The notes beneath the pieces were generated by a model. That model worked only from the letters and a program-made list of their open reading frames with translations. It did not search any database and was not told where the DNA came from. From contig NZ_AVHW01000037.1 in assembly GCF_000449425.2 (NCBI RefSeq), forward strand, positions 1-64,000: DNA of 64,000 nt. The letters are read 5' to 3'. This stretch comes from Clostridioides difficile CD160 (lineage in GTDB: Bacteria; Bacillota; Clostridia; Peptostreptococcales; Peptostreptococcaceae). Positions 17,506-25,981 of this stretch are shown piece by piece. Within the stretch, counting starts at the first letter, position 1, and every line of letters begins with the position of its first letter. The position numbers were made by a program, and so were the translations under genes.

Positions 17506-18207
17506 ATGGGCAATCAATTTTTAGATAAATTACTTGAAACTAGAGAAATTAAAAATTCGCTATATGGTGTATTAAAACATAACTTTCTGTACCATTCAAA
17601 TAAGATAGAAGGTAGTACTTTTACTACTGAAGCATTAGCTTTACTACTTGATAAGAATGTTGTTACAGGAAGGCATACTTTAGATGATGTGCAGGAAACA
17701 GTTAATTCCAGTTATGTTTTTGATATGATAATTGATTCATTAGGAGAAAAAACAACACATAGTTTCTTAAAAAAATTACATTCAAGTTTAATGTTCAATA
17801 CAACTTTACATTCTAGAGGTATGGCTGGTATATATAAAACTATACCAAACATGATACTAGGAACTAATGCAGATATAGCACAGCCCTTTGAGGTAGAACC
17901 GAAACTTGATGAATTAATTGAATGGTATTATAATCAGAAAGAGATAACAATGAGTTCTATAGCTGAATTTCATTATAGATTTGAACTAATACATCCATTT
18001 CAGGATGGAAATGGTCGCATTGGTAGATTTCTTATGTTAAAACAAATGTTAGAAAACAATCTTCCTGTAAAAATTGTATCTTGGGATAATGAAGATTTAT
18101 ATAGAAATTCCTTAGGTTTATGTAGTATTGGAGATTATACTCATTTAATTTTTTACTTAGAAAGTTTAGAAGACTTTAGAGAAGTATATAAAATGTTATG
18201 GAAATAA
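17506..18207 (+). CDS. Fic domain protein (class II-like)
   Basis: This 233-residue protein contains the Fic active-site motif HPFQDGNGRIGR at 163-174, complete with the catalytic His and phosphate-binding loop. Fic enzymes usually transfer AMP from ATP to hydroxyls of target proteins. An S-x-x-x-E-G motif (SNKIEG, 31-36) N-terminal to the domain matches the autoinhibitory helix of class II Fic proteins, so no separate antitoxin is needed. The RBS GAGGTGG precedes the ATG. It is monocistronic with a strong terminator. The substrate is unknown. Confidence 0.9.
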   Translation: MGNQFLDKLLETREIKNSLYGVLKHNFLYHSNKIEGSTFTTEALALLLDKNVVTGRHTLDDVQETVNSSYVFDMIIDSLGEKTTHSFLKKLHSSLMFNTTLHSRGMAGIYKTIPNMILGTNADIAQPFEVEPKLDELIEWYYNQKEITMSSIAEFHYRFELIHPFQDGNGRIGRFLMLKQMLENNLPVKIVSWDNEDLYRNSLGLCSIGDYTHLIFYLESLEDFREVYKMLWK

Positions 18208-18209
18208 TT

Positions 18210-18256
18210 ATCTAAAGCAATAATAAATAATAATTATTATTTATTATTGCTTTAAT
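18210..18256. terminator. Bidirectional terminator between fic and convergent gene
   Basis: AAAGCAATAATAAATAATAA pairs with TTATTATTTATTATTGCTTT, a 20-bp near-perfect stem flanked by T-rich sequence on both sides. Confidence 0.85.
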
Positions 18257-18305
18257 ATTTTAGAATGTATATTTTATAAGTGACTCTAAATATAAATCAA
18301 GTTAT

Positions 18306-19406
18306 TTAATCTAATGCTCTTTCCACTTTATATCCAATTGGTTCTATATAATTTATACATATTTCAGGGCATGTCTCCCAGAAATATACGTCATCTTTTA
18401 TAATTTTAATACCTTTTACTTCATGAGTCTTTCCATCATTAGTTATCCATATACCATTAGATATCTCCCTTAAGCCCATCTTCTTTGATAGCTTAGCTTT
18501 TACTCTATTTAATTCATGTTTAACTACATTTTGCAATGTCCTTTTTCTAAGAAATCTATGTTTTTCCTCATCATAATCATATGTATCTATACTTTTAATC
18601 TCTTTACTTCTACATTCTATTTCATAAGCTTTATAAGCTTCTTTTTGAGTTCTAGAATATAAACATCTTGTATAAAAATTACTATGTCTATTAACTTTTG
18701 GCTCGATACTAGAGTTTAGACAAGGTTGATTTTCATTAAAAATAATAACTGTTATATCTGCTTTATTCCATATATCACCATTGTCATTTCTTATATTTAT
18801 TTCATTTTCACCAATCATACAAAATAGAGTCTCATTTTTATCAGTTTTTAACCTACATATGAATTCTTCTCTATTACTTCTATATACTCCCTCTATTTTA
18901 TGCTGTTTATATTTAAATTTAATTGGTACTGTATCTTCAATTGATATTGTATAACTATCTGGTATTGATATTTTAAATCCTCTTTGTATCTCATTTTTAA
19001 GCATAAAAATAATGTTTCTTTTAATAAATTCTTTGCTACTATAAAAGTCATTTACATTCTTACTAAAACCATTAATGACTTTTTGCTTAAATATACATTT
19101 TTCATTAATTTTATTGTTGGATTTATGCTTTACAAAAAACCTAACAACAGTACCATTTTGCTTTTCATATGTGCGATTTATTGTAAGTTGTTGTAAACAA
19201 TATGGACAAATTAAACTATCAAGTGTAGTGACTAAATCAGAATTTGCATCTACAAAATAAAATTTACCATTTCGATCTGTTAGTACATAGTTTAAATGAT
19301 GAGAACTGTTGTTTAACATTTTATGTTCTATTAATAAATCTATTTTATTAGTTATATCTGACTTAACCTCTATTAATACTGGTGATTTAGATTTTATTGA
19401 TTCCAT
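18306..19406 (-). CDS. CoiA-like zinc-ribbon protein, putative
   Basis: This is a 366-residue protein. A motif CPYC at about 87-90, followed by VRFFVKHKSNNK and KCIFK (about 108-127), resembles the zinc-finger start of CoiA-type competence/nuclease proteins, where CPxC precedes a G..HF.H block. The central region is beta-rich and the C-terminal third basic. CoiA-type proteins act on incoming or recombining DNA. The similarity is limited to the N-terminal part, so the call is tentative. It is transcribed convergently to fic, downstream of no obvious partner. Confidence 0.5.
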   Translation of the reverse strand: MESIKSKSPVLIEVKSDITNKIDLLIEHKMLNNSSHHLNYVLTDRNGKFYFVDANSDLVTTLDSLICPYCLQQLTINRTYEKQNGTVVRFFVKHKSNNKINEKCIFKQKVINGFSKNVNDFYSSKEFIKRNIIFMLKNEIQRGFKISIPDSYTISIEDTVPIKFKYKQHKIEGVYRSNREEFICRLKTDKNETLFCMIGENEINIRNDNGDIWNKADITVIIFNENQPCLNSSIEPKVNRHSNFYTRCLYSRTQKEAYKAYEIECRSKEIKSIDTYDYDEEKHRFLRKRTLQNVVKHELNRVKAKLSKKMGLREISNGIWITNDGKTHEVKGIKIIKDDVYFWETCPEICINYIEPIGYKVERALD

Positions 19407-19426
19407 AAAAATTTAATCTCCTTATA

Positions 19427-19624
19427 TTATTTACTTTTGAATAGACTCATCATAAGGTTAAATATAACAAATCCAATGGTCAAACCTAGTTCATTTATTG
19501 GTATATATTTTATGTTGTTAAAGCTATTCAGAGCAGATAAACTTGAAACTATAGTCATATAAAAGATAACTATTAAAATTGGTATGGAGATACTTACATC
19601 CAGCTCTAATTCATGCTCTTTCAT
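19427..19624 (-). CDS. Small membrane protein
   Basis: This is a 65-residue protein with two predicted membrane segments (SISIPILIVIFYMTIVSS and ELGLTIGFVIFNLMMSLF). GGAGTAA-type RBS precedes the ATG on the minus strand. It lies 20 bases upstream of the CoiA-like gene on the same strand, so the two are probably co-transcribed. It could be a small holin-like, toxin-like or accessory membrane protein. Confidence 0.6.
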   Translation of the reverse strand: MKEHELELDVSISIPILIVIFYMTIVSSLSALNSFNNIKYIPINELGLTIGFVIFNLMMSLFKSK

Positions 19625-19864
19625 AATATTACTCCTTTCAACATTAATTTATTTAGCTTTATTATAGCATTTAATCTAAGTTTGTTTTAGTATTTTGTCT
19701 TAGAATAGGTTCACACTCTTATTTTGTATGTTGAAATAAAATATTTTTATAGCAATATATTATTATTAAGGCAACTTATAATCTTCTTAAAATACACAAT
19801 AACAGGACCATTATATGTTATAATATAGTAAAATATATTATTTTATTAATGAGAGGTGAACTTT

Positions 19865-20086
19865 ATGACAAAATATTATATAACTGATTATATAACAGAT
19901 GATGGGATACATATTGAAATTCTTCAAGCTTGGGAGTATGAAAATGATTGCTATATTAAACTACTTAATAAAAAGATTTTAAATAATGCTATATGTAATG
20001 AAGAAATATTATGCTATCAAGATCCATATTCTGAAGGTTATTCTGGATGTGAGATAGATTATGAGGAATATATAAAATTAGCATAA
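19865..20086 (+). CDS. Small hypothetical protein
   Basis: This is a 73-residue acidic protein (MTKYYITDYITDDG..). GAGAGGTG at 19851-19858 selects ATG 19865 over the GTG inside the RBS. No family is recognised. It lies just upstream of the LexA-type gene, with a LexA-like box between them. Confidence 0.6.
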   Translation: MTKYYITDYITDDGIHIEILQAWEYENDCYIKLLNKKILNNAICNEEILCYQDPYSEGYSGCEIDYEEYIKLA

Positions 20087-20107
20087 CACTTATTTTTACC
20101 TTATAAT

Positions 20108-20119
20108 CGAACGTACGTT
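20108..20119. promoter_or_regulatory. LexA-type operator
   Basis: GAACGTACGTTT fits the Gram-positive LexA pattern GAAC-N4-GTTY. It lies about 27 bases upstream of the start of a gene for a LexA DNA-binding domain. Confidence 0.7.
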
Positions 20120-20145
20120 TTACAACAGTAAAGGGATGTGTATAT

Positions 20146-20367
20146 ATGAGTAAAGATTTATCAGACAATCAGCTTCTAATTTTAGATGTGATAAAAAAAG
20201 AAATATCAATAAAAGGATATCCTCCTTCTATCAGAGATATTTGCCATGCTGTTGGTCTTAGTTCAACTTCATCTGTATATGAGAACTTAAATAAGCTAGA
20301 AGCTAAAGGATATATTAAAAGAGAATCAAACAAACCAAGAGCAATTCAAATTTTAAAAAATAGATAA
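20146..20367 (+). CDS. LexA DNA-binding domain-only protein
   Basis: This 73-residue protein is nearly all LexA N-terminal winged helix: [53 protein letters not shown]. Full LexA is ~200 residues and adds a C-terminal peptidase that self-cleaves on RecA activation; that domain, with its Ser/Lys dyad and Ala-Gly site, is absent. A LexA-like box lies upstream. It should bind SOS-type boxes but not be inactivated by self-cleavage. AAGGGATG precedes the ATG. It may dampen the host SOS response or regulate plasmid genes (inference). Confidence 0.85.
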   Translation: MSKDLSDNQLLILDVIKKEISIKGYPPSIRDICHAVGLSSTSSVYENLNKLEAKGYIKRESNKPRAIQILKNR

Positions 20368-20396
20368 TGATGAATTGAAAAAATATCTAAAAATTA

Positions 20397-20450
20397 AGTA
20401 GACTATTTGAAAGGCAGTAAATTTATATTCCCCTTCAAATAGCCTACTAT
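20397..20450. terminator. Bidirectional terminator between convergent genes
   Basis: AGTAGACTATTTGAA pairs with TTCAAATAGCCTACT around a ~22-base loop, between the LexA-type gene and the minus-strand gene. Confidence 0.75.
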
Positions 20451-20890
20451 TAATAACGTGCTAATTTTACTTTTTCAAGATTTTCTAGATGGATTTCATC
20501 TAATATTTTTAATTTGCCAAATGTCATTAATTCATATTTTCTATATTTTGACTTTATTATCTTTAATCTTAAATACGATATATATATACAAGTGATTATA
20601 CTTATGATGAATAAAATCCTTATTAATGAATTAAAAGTATTATATGCTAAAAAGCTTGAAATACTAATAAAGATAATCGCTATAACAGCAATTTTAATAT
20701 AGAAACCAAACTCAATATTCTTATTATATTCAAGTAACATACCTATGTTTAGTTTATCTTCTTCTATTTTTTCTATAGATTCATGTAGTTCTAAATTACA
20801 ATAATCAGCTTTATAATCCTCTCTATAATTTTTATAGAAATCATTCATCATTTGCTCTTCAGCATTACTAAATTTATAAATATATGACAT
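20450..20890 (-). CDS. Two-TM hypothetical protein, paralogue of 20938 gene
   Basis: This is a 146-residue protein with a charged N-terminal half (~60 residues), two membrane segments (about 63-82 and 87-106) and a basic/acidic tail ending near residue 146. It starts MSYIY, as does the upstream neighbour, and both carry the YK.YELM.F / YKHYDLIDF block and an LDEI / LEDI motif near the end. No known family is recognised. Both genes lie on the minus strand in tandem and are probably co-transcribed. Confidence 0.65.
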   Translation of the reverse strand: MSYIYKFSNAEEQMMNDFYKNYREDYKADYCNLELHESIEKIEEDKLNIGMLLEYNKNIEFGFYIKIAVIAIIFISISSFLAYNTFNSLIRILFIISIITCIYISYLRLKIIKSKYRKYELMTFGKLKILDEIHLENLEKVKLARY

Positions 20891-20937
20891 ATATACAGCC
20901 TTCCTTTATTATGTATTATTGAGTACATGTTATTTAT

Positions 20938-21390
20938 TTAAAGATCTTCAAAGAACTCTTTTTTTATTTCTGTACACCTGGTATTTTTTATATCCTCTAA
21001 TACATTTAATGCACTAAAATCAATTAAATCATAATGTTTATATTTTATATTTATTTCCCTTATCTTTAAGTATAGTAAACAAGTAAATAGCACTATACCA
21101 AAAACAAATAAATATTGTAATGGTGAATTAGAAGCATGATAGACATTAATACTTAAAAATAAATACATCAGAATACTTATAATTGTTATAATTATAAAAA
21201 CTATTTTTCGCTTTAAGTTTCTTTCCCTCATACAAATTCGTATAAATACATCTTCACTTGTTATATCTCTATATAATTGAGAAACATCAAAATTTCTGTA
21301 TTTATCCTCATATTTTCTCTTATTTAATTTATCATATTCTTTTAGTATTTTCTTTTCATAATCATCTCTTGGTTCATATATGTAAGACAT
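20938..21390 (-). CDS. Two-TM hypothetical protein, paralogue of 20450 gene
   Basis: This is a 150-residue protein of the same layout as the downstream gene: soluble charged N-terminus, two membrane segments (about 65-83 and 93-110), and C-terminal YKHYDLIDFSALNVLEDI. It is likely an ancient tandem duplicate. TGGAGGAC precedes the ATG on the minus strand. Function is unknown; one possibility is a membrane-borne immunity or surface-exclusion component. Confidence 0.65.
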   Translation of the reverse strand: MSYIYEPRDDYEKKILKEYDKLNKRKYEDKYRNFDVSQLYRDITSEDVFIRICMRERNLKRKIVFIIITIISILMYLFLSINVYHASNSPLQYLFVFGIVLFTCLLYLKIREINIKYKHYDLIDFSALNVLEDIKNTRCTEIKKEFFEDL

Positions 21391-21421
21391 TCTTTGTCCT
21401 CCAGTTCACTTTAAATTAATT

Positions 21422-21604
21422 TTATCTATTACATACTTTTTGTAATTCTGTATTTATACATGAAGCAGTATAAACATAAATAATAGATATAAGGATAAAG
21501 CTTATAAGTACTTTATATTCTTCATGTTGTAAAGGCTCTTCTATAAGTAACAATATCAGTTTTTCAGCATTGGATCTTCAGATTACCAACTCATCTAAAC
21601 GCAT
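21422..21604 (-). pseudogene. Small ORF interrupted by an in-frame TGA
   Basis: On the minus strand, an AAGAGGAAAG RBS precedes MRLDELVI, then TGA, then an open frame RSNAEKLILLLIEEPLQH.. with a hydrophobic segment (VLISFILISIIYVYTASC) to a TAA. Removing the TGA gives a 60-residue single-membrane-segment protein. It is probably a recently inactivated small gene, upstream of the paired two-TM genes. Confidence 0.45.
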
Positions 21605-21755
21605 GTAACTTTCCTCTTAATTTATATTTTATATTAATAACATAAATTTTTCTATATAGGTCAAAATATATTTGAATTAAATTCTTCATTATAGATAAAT
21701 CAACAAATTCTTAAATAAAACATATCTTAAAAAATTATTTATATATATATATAAT

Positions 21756-21824
21756 TGTAATTCTACAATTACAATTATAATCTGTTTTTCTGTTAAACTC
21801 AAAAAGAGTAACTCTACAATTACA
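21756..21824. promoter_or_regulatory. Two palindromic operators upstream of first twin XRE gene
   Basis: TGTAATTCTACAATTACA at 21756-21773 and AGTAACTCTACAATTACA at 21807-21824. The second lies just before the RBS, so binding would block transcription or initiation. The same sites recur before the second twin gene. Confidence 0.75.
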
Positions 21825-21846
21825 AAATTTAAAAGGAGGATAGACT

Positions 21847-22092
21847 ATGCATCAATGGTTTTATCAAGACGACAATTATAATATAGGAAGTGCATTAAAA
21901 AGATTGCGTAAGAGAATGGGTTTATCACAAGAACAGGTGTCCTCAAAATTACAAACAATGGGGTACAATGTTTCTAGAGCAGCATATGCTCAGATGGAAA
22001 AAGGTACATATGGTATTCGGATAAGTGTGTTAGTTGCACTTAAACAGATATTTGATGCAGAATATGGGGATTTTTTTTCAGACTTGCCTTAA
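21847..22092 (+). CDS. XRE regulator, twin 1
   Basis: This 81-residue protein is a compact Cro/C1 helix-turn-helix: ALKRLRKRMGLSQEQVSSKL, then VSRAAYAQMEKGTYGIRIS. It has no effector domain and is probably a dimeric repressor of its own promoter, which carries two TGTAATTCTACAATTACA-type sites. GGAGGATAG precedes the ATG. It is about three-quarters identical to the product of 22442-22687. The pair flanks a divergent small gene, resembling a lysogeny-like switch. Confidence 0.85.
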   Translation: MHQWFYQDDNYNIGSALKRLRKRMGLSQEQVSSKLQTMGYNVSRAAYAQMEKGTYGIRISVLVALKQIFDAEYGDFFSDLP

Positions 22093-22120
22093 GTTAAGTA
22101 AGCCTATTTTTAAGTAATAT

Positions 22121-22330
22121 TTATTCTATGTCTATTTTATTCTCATCATTAAGAAGGCAATTTAGTCTACACGAAATCATGTAACTTAACTCTTGAAAAC
22201 CAGCTTTTTCAAGTAGTAACATAATTTTGTAATTATTTTGAGGTCCTGTTTCTCTAGTGCCACATACAATTTCCCATTCATGTGGATATTCTATTGACCA
22301 TTGTGATAACTCTATATTTTTTTTATTCAA
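22121..22330 (-). CDS. Small hypothetical protein between twin XRE genes
   Basis: This is a 69-residue protein (MNKKNIELSQWSIEYPHEWEIVCGTRETGP..) with two Cys in ISCRLNCLL. AGGAGG lies upstream of the ATG on the minus strand (22343-22338 region). Its promoter region shares the TGTAATTCTACAATTACA operator at 22348-22365 with the divergent XRE twin 2, so both are probably repressed together. No family is recognised. Confidence 0.6.
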   Translation of the reverse strand: MNKKNIELSQWSIEYPHEWEIVCGTRETGPQNNYKIMLLLEKAGFQELSYMISCRLNCLLNDENKIDIE

Positions 22331-22347
22331 GTATATACACCTCCTAT

Positions 22348-22420
22348 TGTAATTCTACAATTACAATTATAGCTAATATTTATGCTAATATCAAGTAAAA
22401 TATGTAATTCTACGGTTACA
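22348..22420. promoter_or_regulatory. Two palindromic operators upstream of second twin XRE gene
   Basis: TGTAATTCTACAATTACA at 22348-22365 and TGTAATTCTACGGTTACA at 22403-22420, the same palindrome as before twin 1. The spacing between the sites is 55 bases here and 51 before twin 1. Confidence 0.75.
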
Positions 22421-22441
22421 AATACTTAAGGAGGATAGACC

Positions 22442-22687
22442 ATGTCACAGTGGCTTTATCAAGAAAATAATTATACTATAGGAAATGCATTAAAAAGGTT
22501 ACGTAAAAAAACAGGCTTGTCACAAGAGCAAGTATCTTCAAAGTTACAAATAATGGGGTGCAATGTTTCTAGAGCAGCATATGCTCAAATGGAGACAGGT
22601 ACATATGGCATTCGGCTAAGTGTGTTAATTGCACTTAAATATATATTCAATGCAGAGTATAAAGATTTCTTTTCAGACTTGCCTTAA
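22442..22687 (+). CDS. XRE regulator, twin 2
   Basis: This is an 81-residue Cro/C1-type repressor nearly identical in layout to twin 1 (MSQWLYQENNYTIGNALKRL, then VSRAAYAQMETGTYGIRLS). Differences cluster outside the recognition helix, so both probably bind the same operators. GGAGGATAG precedes the ATG. A terminator follows. Confidence 0.85.
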   Translation: MSQWLYQENNYTIGNALKRLRKKTGLSQEQVSSKLQIMGCNVSRAAYAQMETGTYGIRLSVLIALKYIFNAEYKDFFSDLP

Positions 22688-22719
22688 AATTAAATTTAAT
22701 ATGTATATCCCTTAATAAT

Positions 22720-22749
22720 AAAAAGGTATGTATAGCACATACCTTTACT
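22720..22749 (+). terminator. Terminator after XRE twin 2
   Basis: AAAAGGTATGT and ACATACCTTT pair around a five-base loop. Confidence 0.75.
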
Positions 22750-22838
22750 CAGTCAGTGTGAAATTTTTATAAATATATCTGATTATATCATAGTAATAAT
22801 TAAAAATAAAACATTAATAAAAACGTTTATATAGAATA

Positions 22839-23966
22839 TTATTCTATTGTATTGTCTGTATTATATATCTCTATTTTATCAGTATCTCTAGGAACTTCAC
22901 CTATTTTTTTACATTTTTCTTCATAAAGTTTTCTTACATGTTCTGGAGCTGTCGCATATGTATAATCTGTAGTTTCAAAACTAAATCCAGTACTTGGTAC
23001 AACAGTTTTATTTTCAGATAAACTTTTCTTTTTTAGTGGTGCTTGTGCATTCACATCAATAAAAGAAAAACATGAACCTATAAATATTAGAATAGCAAGG
23101 ATTATTCCACGTTTACCTCTTCTTTTTCCAATACTTTTTATTCTTATCTCTAAATTTGTTTTTGTAAACTCTGTTGCCAACATACCCATTTTATTGAGAT
23201 TATTTAGCTCAATTGCACGTAAAATAGTTAGTGCATATTCTTTTTTCTGTTTAGATGAACATTCATTAATAACACTTTCATCACAACATAGTTCACAATC
23301 AGAATCAATTTTCTTGCTCATAATATAAACAAAAGGATTGAACCAATAAATAGCTTTTACAAAGACTACTATAAATTTTATCAAGATATCTCTATGTTTA
23401 AAATGTGTTAACTCATGTTTTAAAATCCAATAAATATTTTCTCCATCATATGGAAGGTCCAATAAAAATATATATGGTTTAAATAATCCTACACCTGCTG
23501 GACTGGCTAATTCATCTGTATACCTTAGAGGAATATTGTTTTTTATATTTAATTCAGATAATAACTCTCTGTAAGTACTATTTATATTTTCATCTTCAAC
23601 CTCGAAAGAAGTATCAACAATAAGATTCTTAAATTTTACATATTTAATTAATAGACGAGCTAAATAAAATATAACTCCAATTATCCATATACATATAAAT
23701 AAAAGTGTAAGGTTTTTGTTTGGATGATTATTATTAAAATTAGTTATATTATCAATTAGAGTATAACTTTCTTTTGTTTTTGTTTTAAATTCAATTGAAC
23801 AAGAAACAGGAAAAAGTAACATCCTAAAAAGAATAATTAGCCAAACATAATAATTAAACTTTTTACTAAATATTTTAAATATACATGTTTTGAGAATTAT
23901 CAATATACAAATACCTAAACTACTTATTAATGTTGTCTTTAATAAATTTTCAAATAAAACATTCAT
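22839..23966 (-). CDS. BlaR1/MecR1-like M56 membrane metallopeptidase
   Basis: This 375-residue protein has about four membrane segments and the M56 zinc motif HELTH at 184-188 (ILKHELTHFKHRD), with a downstream ESVINE as the likely third ligand region. M56 sensors cleave a BlaI-type repressor after sensing a signal. Classical BlaR1 adds an extracellular penicillin-binding domain of ~250 residues; here only a ~75-residue tail follows the last membrane segment (about 286-303), so the ligand is probably not a beta-lactam. The start directly follows the stop of the upstream blaI-type gene (TAAATG). It is co-transcribed with that gene. Confidence 0.88.
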   Translation of the reverse strand: MNVLFENLLKTTLISSLGICILIILKTCIFKIFSKKFNYYVWLIILFRMLLFPVSCSIEFKTKTKESYTLIDNITNFNNNHPNKNLTLLFICIWIIGVIFYLARLLIKYVKFKNLIVDTSFEVEDENINSTYRELLSELNIKNNIPLRYTDELASPAGVGLFKPYIFLLDLPYDGENIYWILKHELTHFKHRDILIKFIVVFVKAIYWFNPFVYIMSKKIDSDCELCCDESVINECSSKQKKEYALTILRAIELNNLNKMGMLATEFTKTNLEIRIKSIGKRRGKRGIILAILIFIGSCFSFIDVNAQAPLKKKSLSENKTVVPSTGFSFETTDYTYATAPEHVRKLYEEKCKKIGEVPRDTDKIEIYNTDNTIE

Positions 23967-24335
23967 TTATTTCTCCAAATCATTCGCTATTTCTATAAGA
24001 TGCTCAAATTCTTCTTTTTTTAAGATATTATCTTCATATAATGAAAGAAATACACTTTCTACTGAATTATTATGCAAGTTACTTACAAAATCTTTTGTTA
24101 CATAGTTTAAGTATTCTCTATATTCAATTATAATTTTATAATGTGTATATCTATCAAATTTTTCAGCTGATAAAAATTTTCTTTTAACAAGCTTTGATAG
24201 AAGTGTTAGCGTAGTTGTCTGCTTCCAATCATATTCATTTTGCATTGCTTCAATAACCTCTTTAGAAATCACATCATCATTTTTCTCCCAAATAAATTTC
24301 ATTACTTTTAATTCTGCATCTGGTATTTTCTGCAT
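23967..24335 (-). CDS. BlaI/MecI-family repressor paired with BlaR1-like sensor
   Basis: This 122-residue winged-helix repressor is of the BlaI type: IPDAELKVMKFIWEKND, then YDWKQTTTLTLLSKLVKRKFLSAEK, then YTHYKIIIEYREYL. The start is the ATG at 24335 (AGGGGGA upstream on the minus strand); a longer in-frame ATG at 24386 lacks an RBS. It should repress its own operon and perhaps other plasmid genes until the BlaR1-like partner cleaves it. Confidence 0.88.
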   Translation of the reverse strand: MQKIPDAELKVMKFIWEKNDDVISKEVIEAMQNEYDWKQTTTLTLLSKLVKRKFLSAEKFDRYTHYKIIIEYREYLNYVTKDFVSNLHNNSVESVFLSLYEDNILKKEEFEHLIEIANDLEK

Positions 24336-24389
24336 AATAAATCCCCCTAAAATATATTGCATTTTAATACTGTAAAATAAAAACAATTA

Positions 24390-24765
24390 TATTAATAAAA
24401 ATCTTATCTATTAAGATAATAGTACACGAATAATTAAGAATATTCTATACAAAGTTTGATATTAGTCACTATAAAAAATAATGACCTTTTAATAGCCCTT
24501 TAGAAACGATTATTTTTTATCGCTTTATAATTTATCCTATGGCAGATTACAATGTCTTAAAATCGAAATCTATATTTAATTATTAAATAATAACTAATAT
24601 CATAGAATGTTTAATTCTATGATATTTTTTTATAGCTATTTATATTACAGGGATATAGAATTAATATTCTTATAATTTTCAGTTATAATTCAGCAAAATC
24701 ACACTTTTATTTATTTTTTAATGGTATAATTAACATATAAATCTTTTTAAGAAAGGTGGTTTTCT
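24390..24765. other. Intergenic region between blaI-type and recombinase genes
   Basis: The region contains the divergent promoters and, at about 24596-24633, a stem (ATATCATAGAAT / ATTCTATGATAT) with a T run that could be a terminator or recombinase-related site. No coding sequence is seen. Confidence 0.5.
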
Positions 24766-25881
24766 ATGACTGGGTTCATAAGAATTGTAAATAAAAAGTA
24801 CATAGTCTACTTAGAATATAAAGATGAACTTACTGGTAAGAAAAAACAAAAGAATATGGGTTCTTTTACTAAAAAAAGAGAAGCTAATAAAAGATTGGCT
24901 GAAGTAAAAGATAGCATGTATAAAAATAACATACTAATCCCCAATAATATTTTATTTGAAAATTTTTTAAAAACATTTATCGAAGAATATAAATCTAGAT
25001 GGTCCATAACTACCTATAGTAAATATATTAATATATGTAATAAATATGTAATAAAATATCTTGGTAAAATGAGAGTTCAAGATATTGATACAATACATAT
25101 ACAAAATTATATAAATACTTTATCAGATACACTAAGCTCTAGAACATTAAAAATCCACCTCAATATAATGAAACTGGCATTTGAAAGTGCTTTTGATTTA
25201 AGAATAATTGATAAAAATCCAACTAAAGGAATAGATCTAGTTAAATCAAAAAAGTTTAAAAATGAAATTTATGATGAAGAACAAATAATAAGATTATTAG
25301 AAGCCTGTAAAAATACTGCTTTAGAGCTTCATATAAATTTAGGTGTTGGTCTTGGTATGAGGATATCTGAAATATTAGGTCTTTCATGGGAAAATATAGA
25401 CTTTGAGAGAAAAATAATTTCAATAGAGAAAATCACTGCAAAAGTTAATGGAGAAGTCATACTGAAGGATACCAAAACTGAGAGTTCAATCAGAAAAATA
25501 TCAGCTCCAGACGAAATAATGAATCTCATATTAAAACATAAATTTGAGCAAGAAAGAGAGATACTAAATATGGGTATAGAAAATAAACATAATCTATTGT
25601 TTATTAATAAGAAGGGGAATCCTATAGATGAAAGTGTTATAAGTCATAGATTTAGAAGATTCCTGGAATATGAGCAACTTCCTCATATTAGGTTTCATGA
25701 TTTAAGACATTCACATGTTACATTACTTATGAACTCGCATGTTCCTATAAAGGTTATTTCAGAAAGAGTTGGCCATTCAAATGTTAATACTACTTTGAAT
25801 ATATATTCTCATGTACTTAATGAAATGGATAGAGAAGCTTCCAATAAAATTGCAGATAAATTATACAAGGATGAATTATAA
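24766..25881 (+). CDS. Tyrosine recombinase / phage-type integrase
   Basis: This 371-residue site-specific recombinase has an N-terminal arm-binding region (about 1-50), a SAM-like core-binding domain (about 60-150) and a catalytic domain. Catalytic residues are visible: R199 (GLGMRISE), H311 and R314 (HDLRHSH), H337 (VGHSN) and Y347 (NIYSHV). Length and layout match integrases of Gram-positive prophages and transposons. AAAGGTGG precedes the ATG. It may integrate the element, resolve multimers, or be a relic of an inserted element. No excisionase gene is recognised next to it. Confidence 0.92.
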   Translation: MTGFIRIVNKKYIVYLEYKDELTGKKKQKNMGSFTKKREANKRLAEVKDSMYKNNILIPNNILFENFLKTFIEEYKSRWSITTYSKYINICNKYVIKYLGKMRVQDIDTIHIQNYINTLSDTLSSRTLKIHLNIMKLAFESAFDLRIIDKNPTKGIDLVKSKKFKNEIYDEEQIIRLLEACKNTALELHINLGVGLGMRISEILGLSWENIDFERKIISIEKITAKVNGEVILKDTKTESSIRKISAPDEIMNLILKHKFEQEREILNMGIENKHNLLFINKKGNPIDESVISHRFRRFLEYEQLPHIRFHDLRHSHVTLLMNSHVPIKVISERVGHSNVNTTLNIYSHVLNEMDREASNKIADKLYKDEL

Positions 25882-25935
25882 ATGGAAGATTTTCAAAGCT
25901 CTGTAAATGGAAAATAGAGCGTCGTTTTTTTAATT

Positions 25936-25981
25936 TTACATTCTAAATTTCATAGTAATAACTGAAATTTAGAATGTAAAA
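25936..25981. repeat. Near-perfect 18-bp inverted repeat after the recombinase gene
   Basis: TTTACATTCTAAATTTCA and TGAAATTTAGAATGTAAA are separated by 10 bases. No T run follows. It could be a terminator, or a recombinase arm or core site. Confidence 0.7.

Noticed and set aside
24596..24633. Attachment site for the recombinase
   Set aside because: The stem with a T run looks like an ordinary terminator, and no second copy was found in the window.
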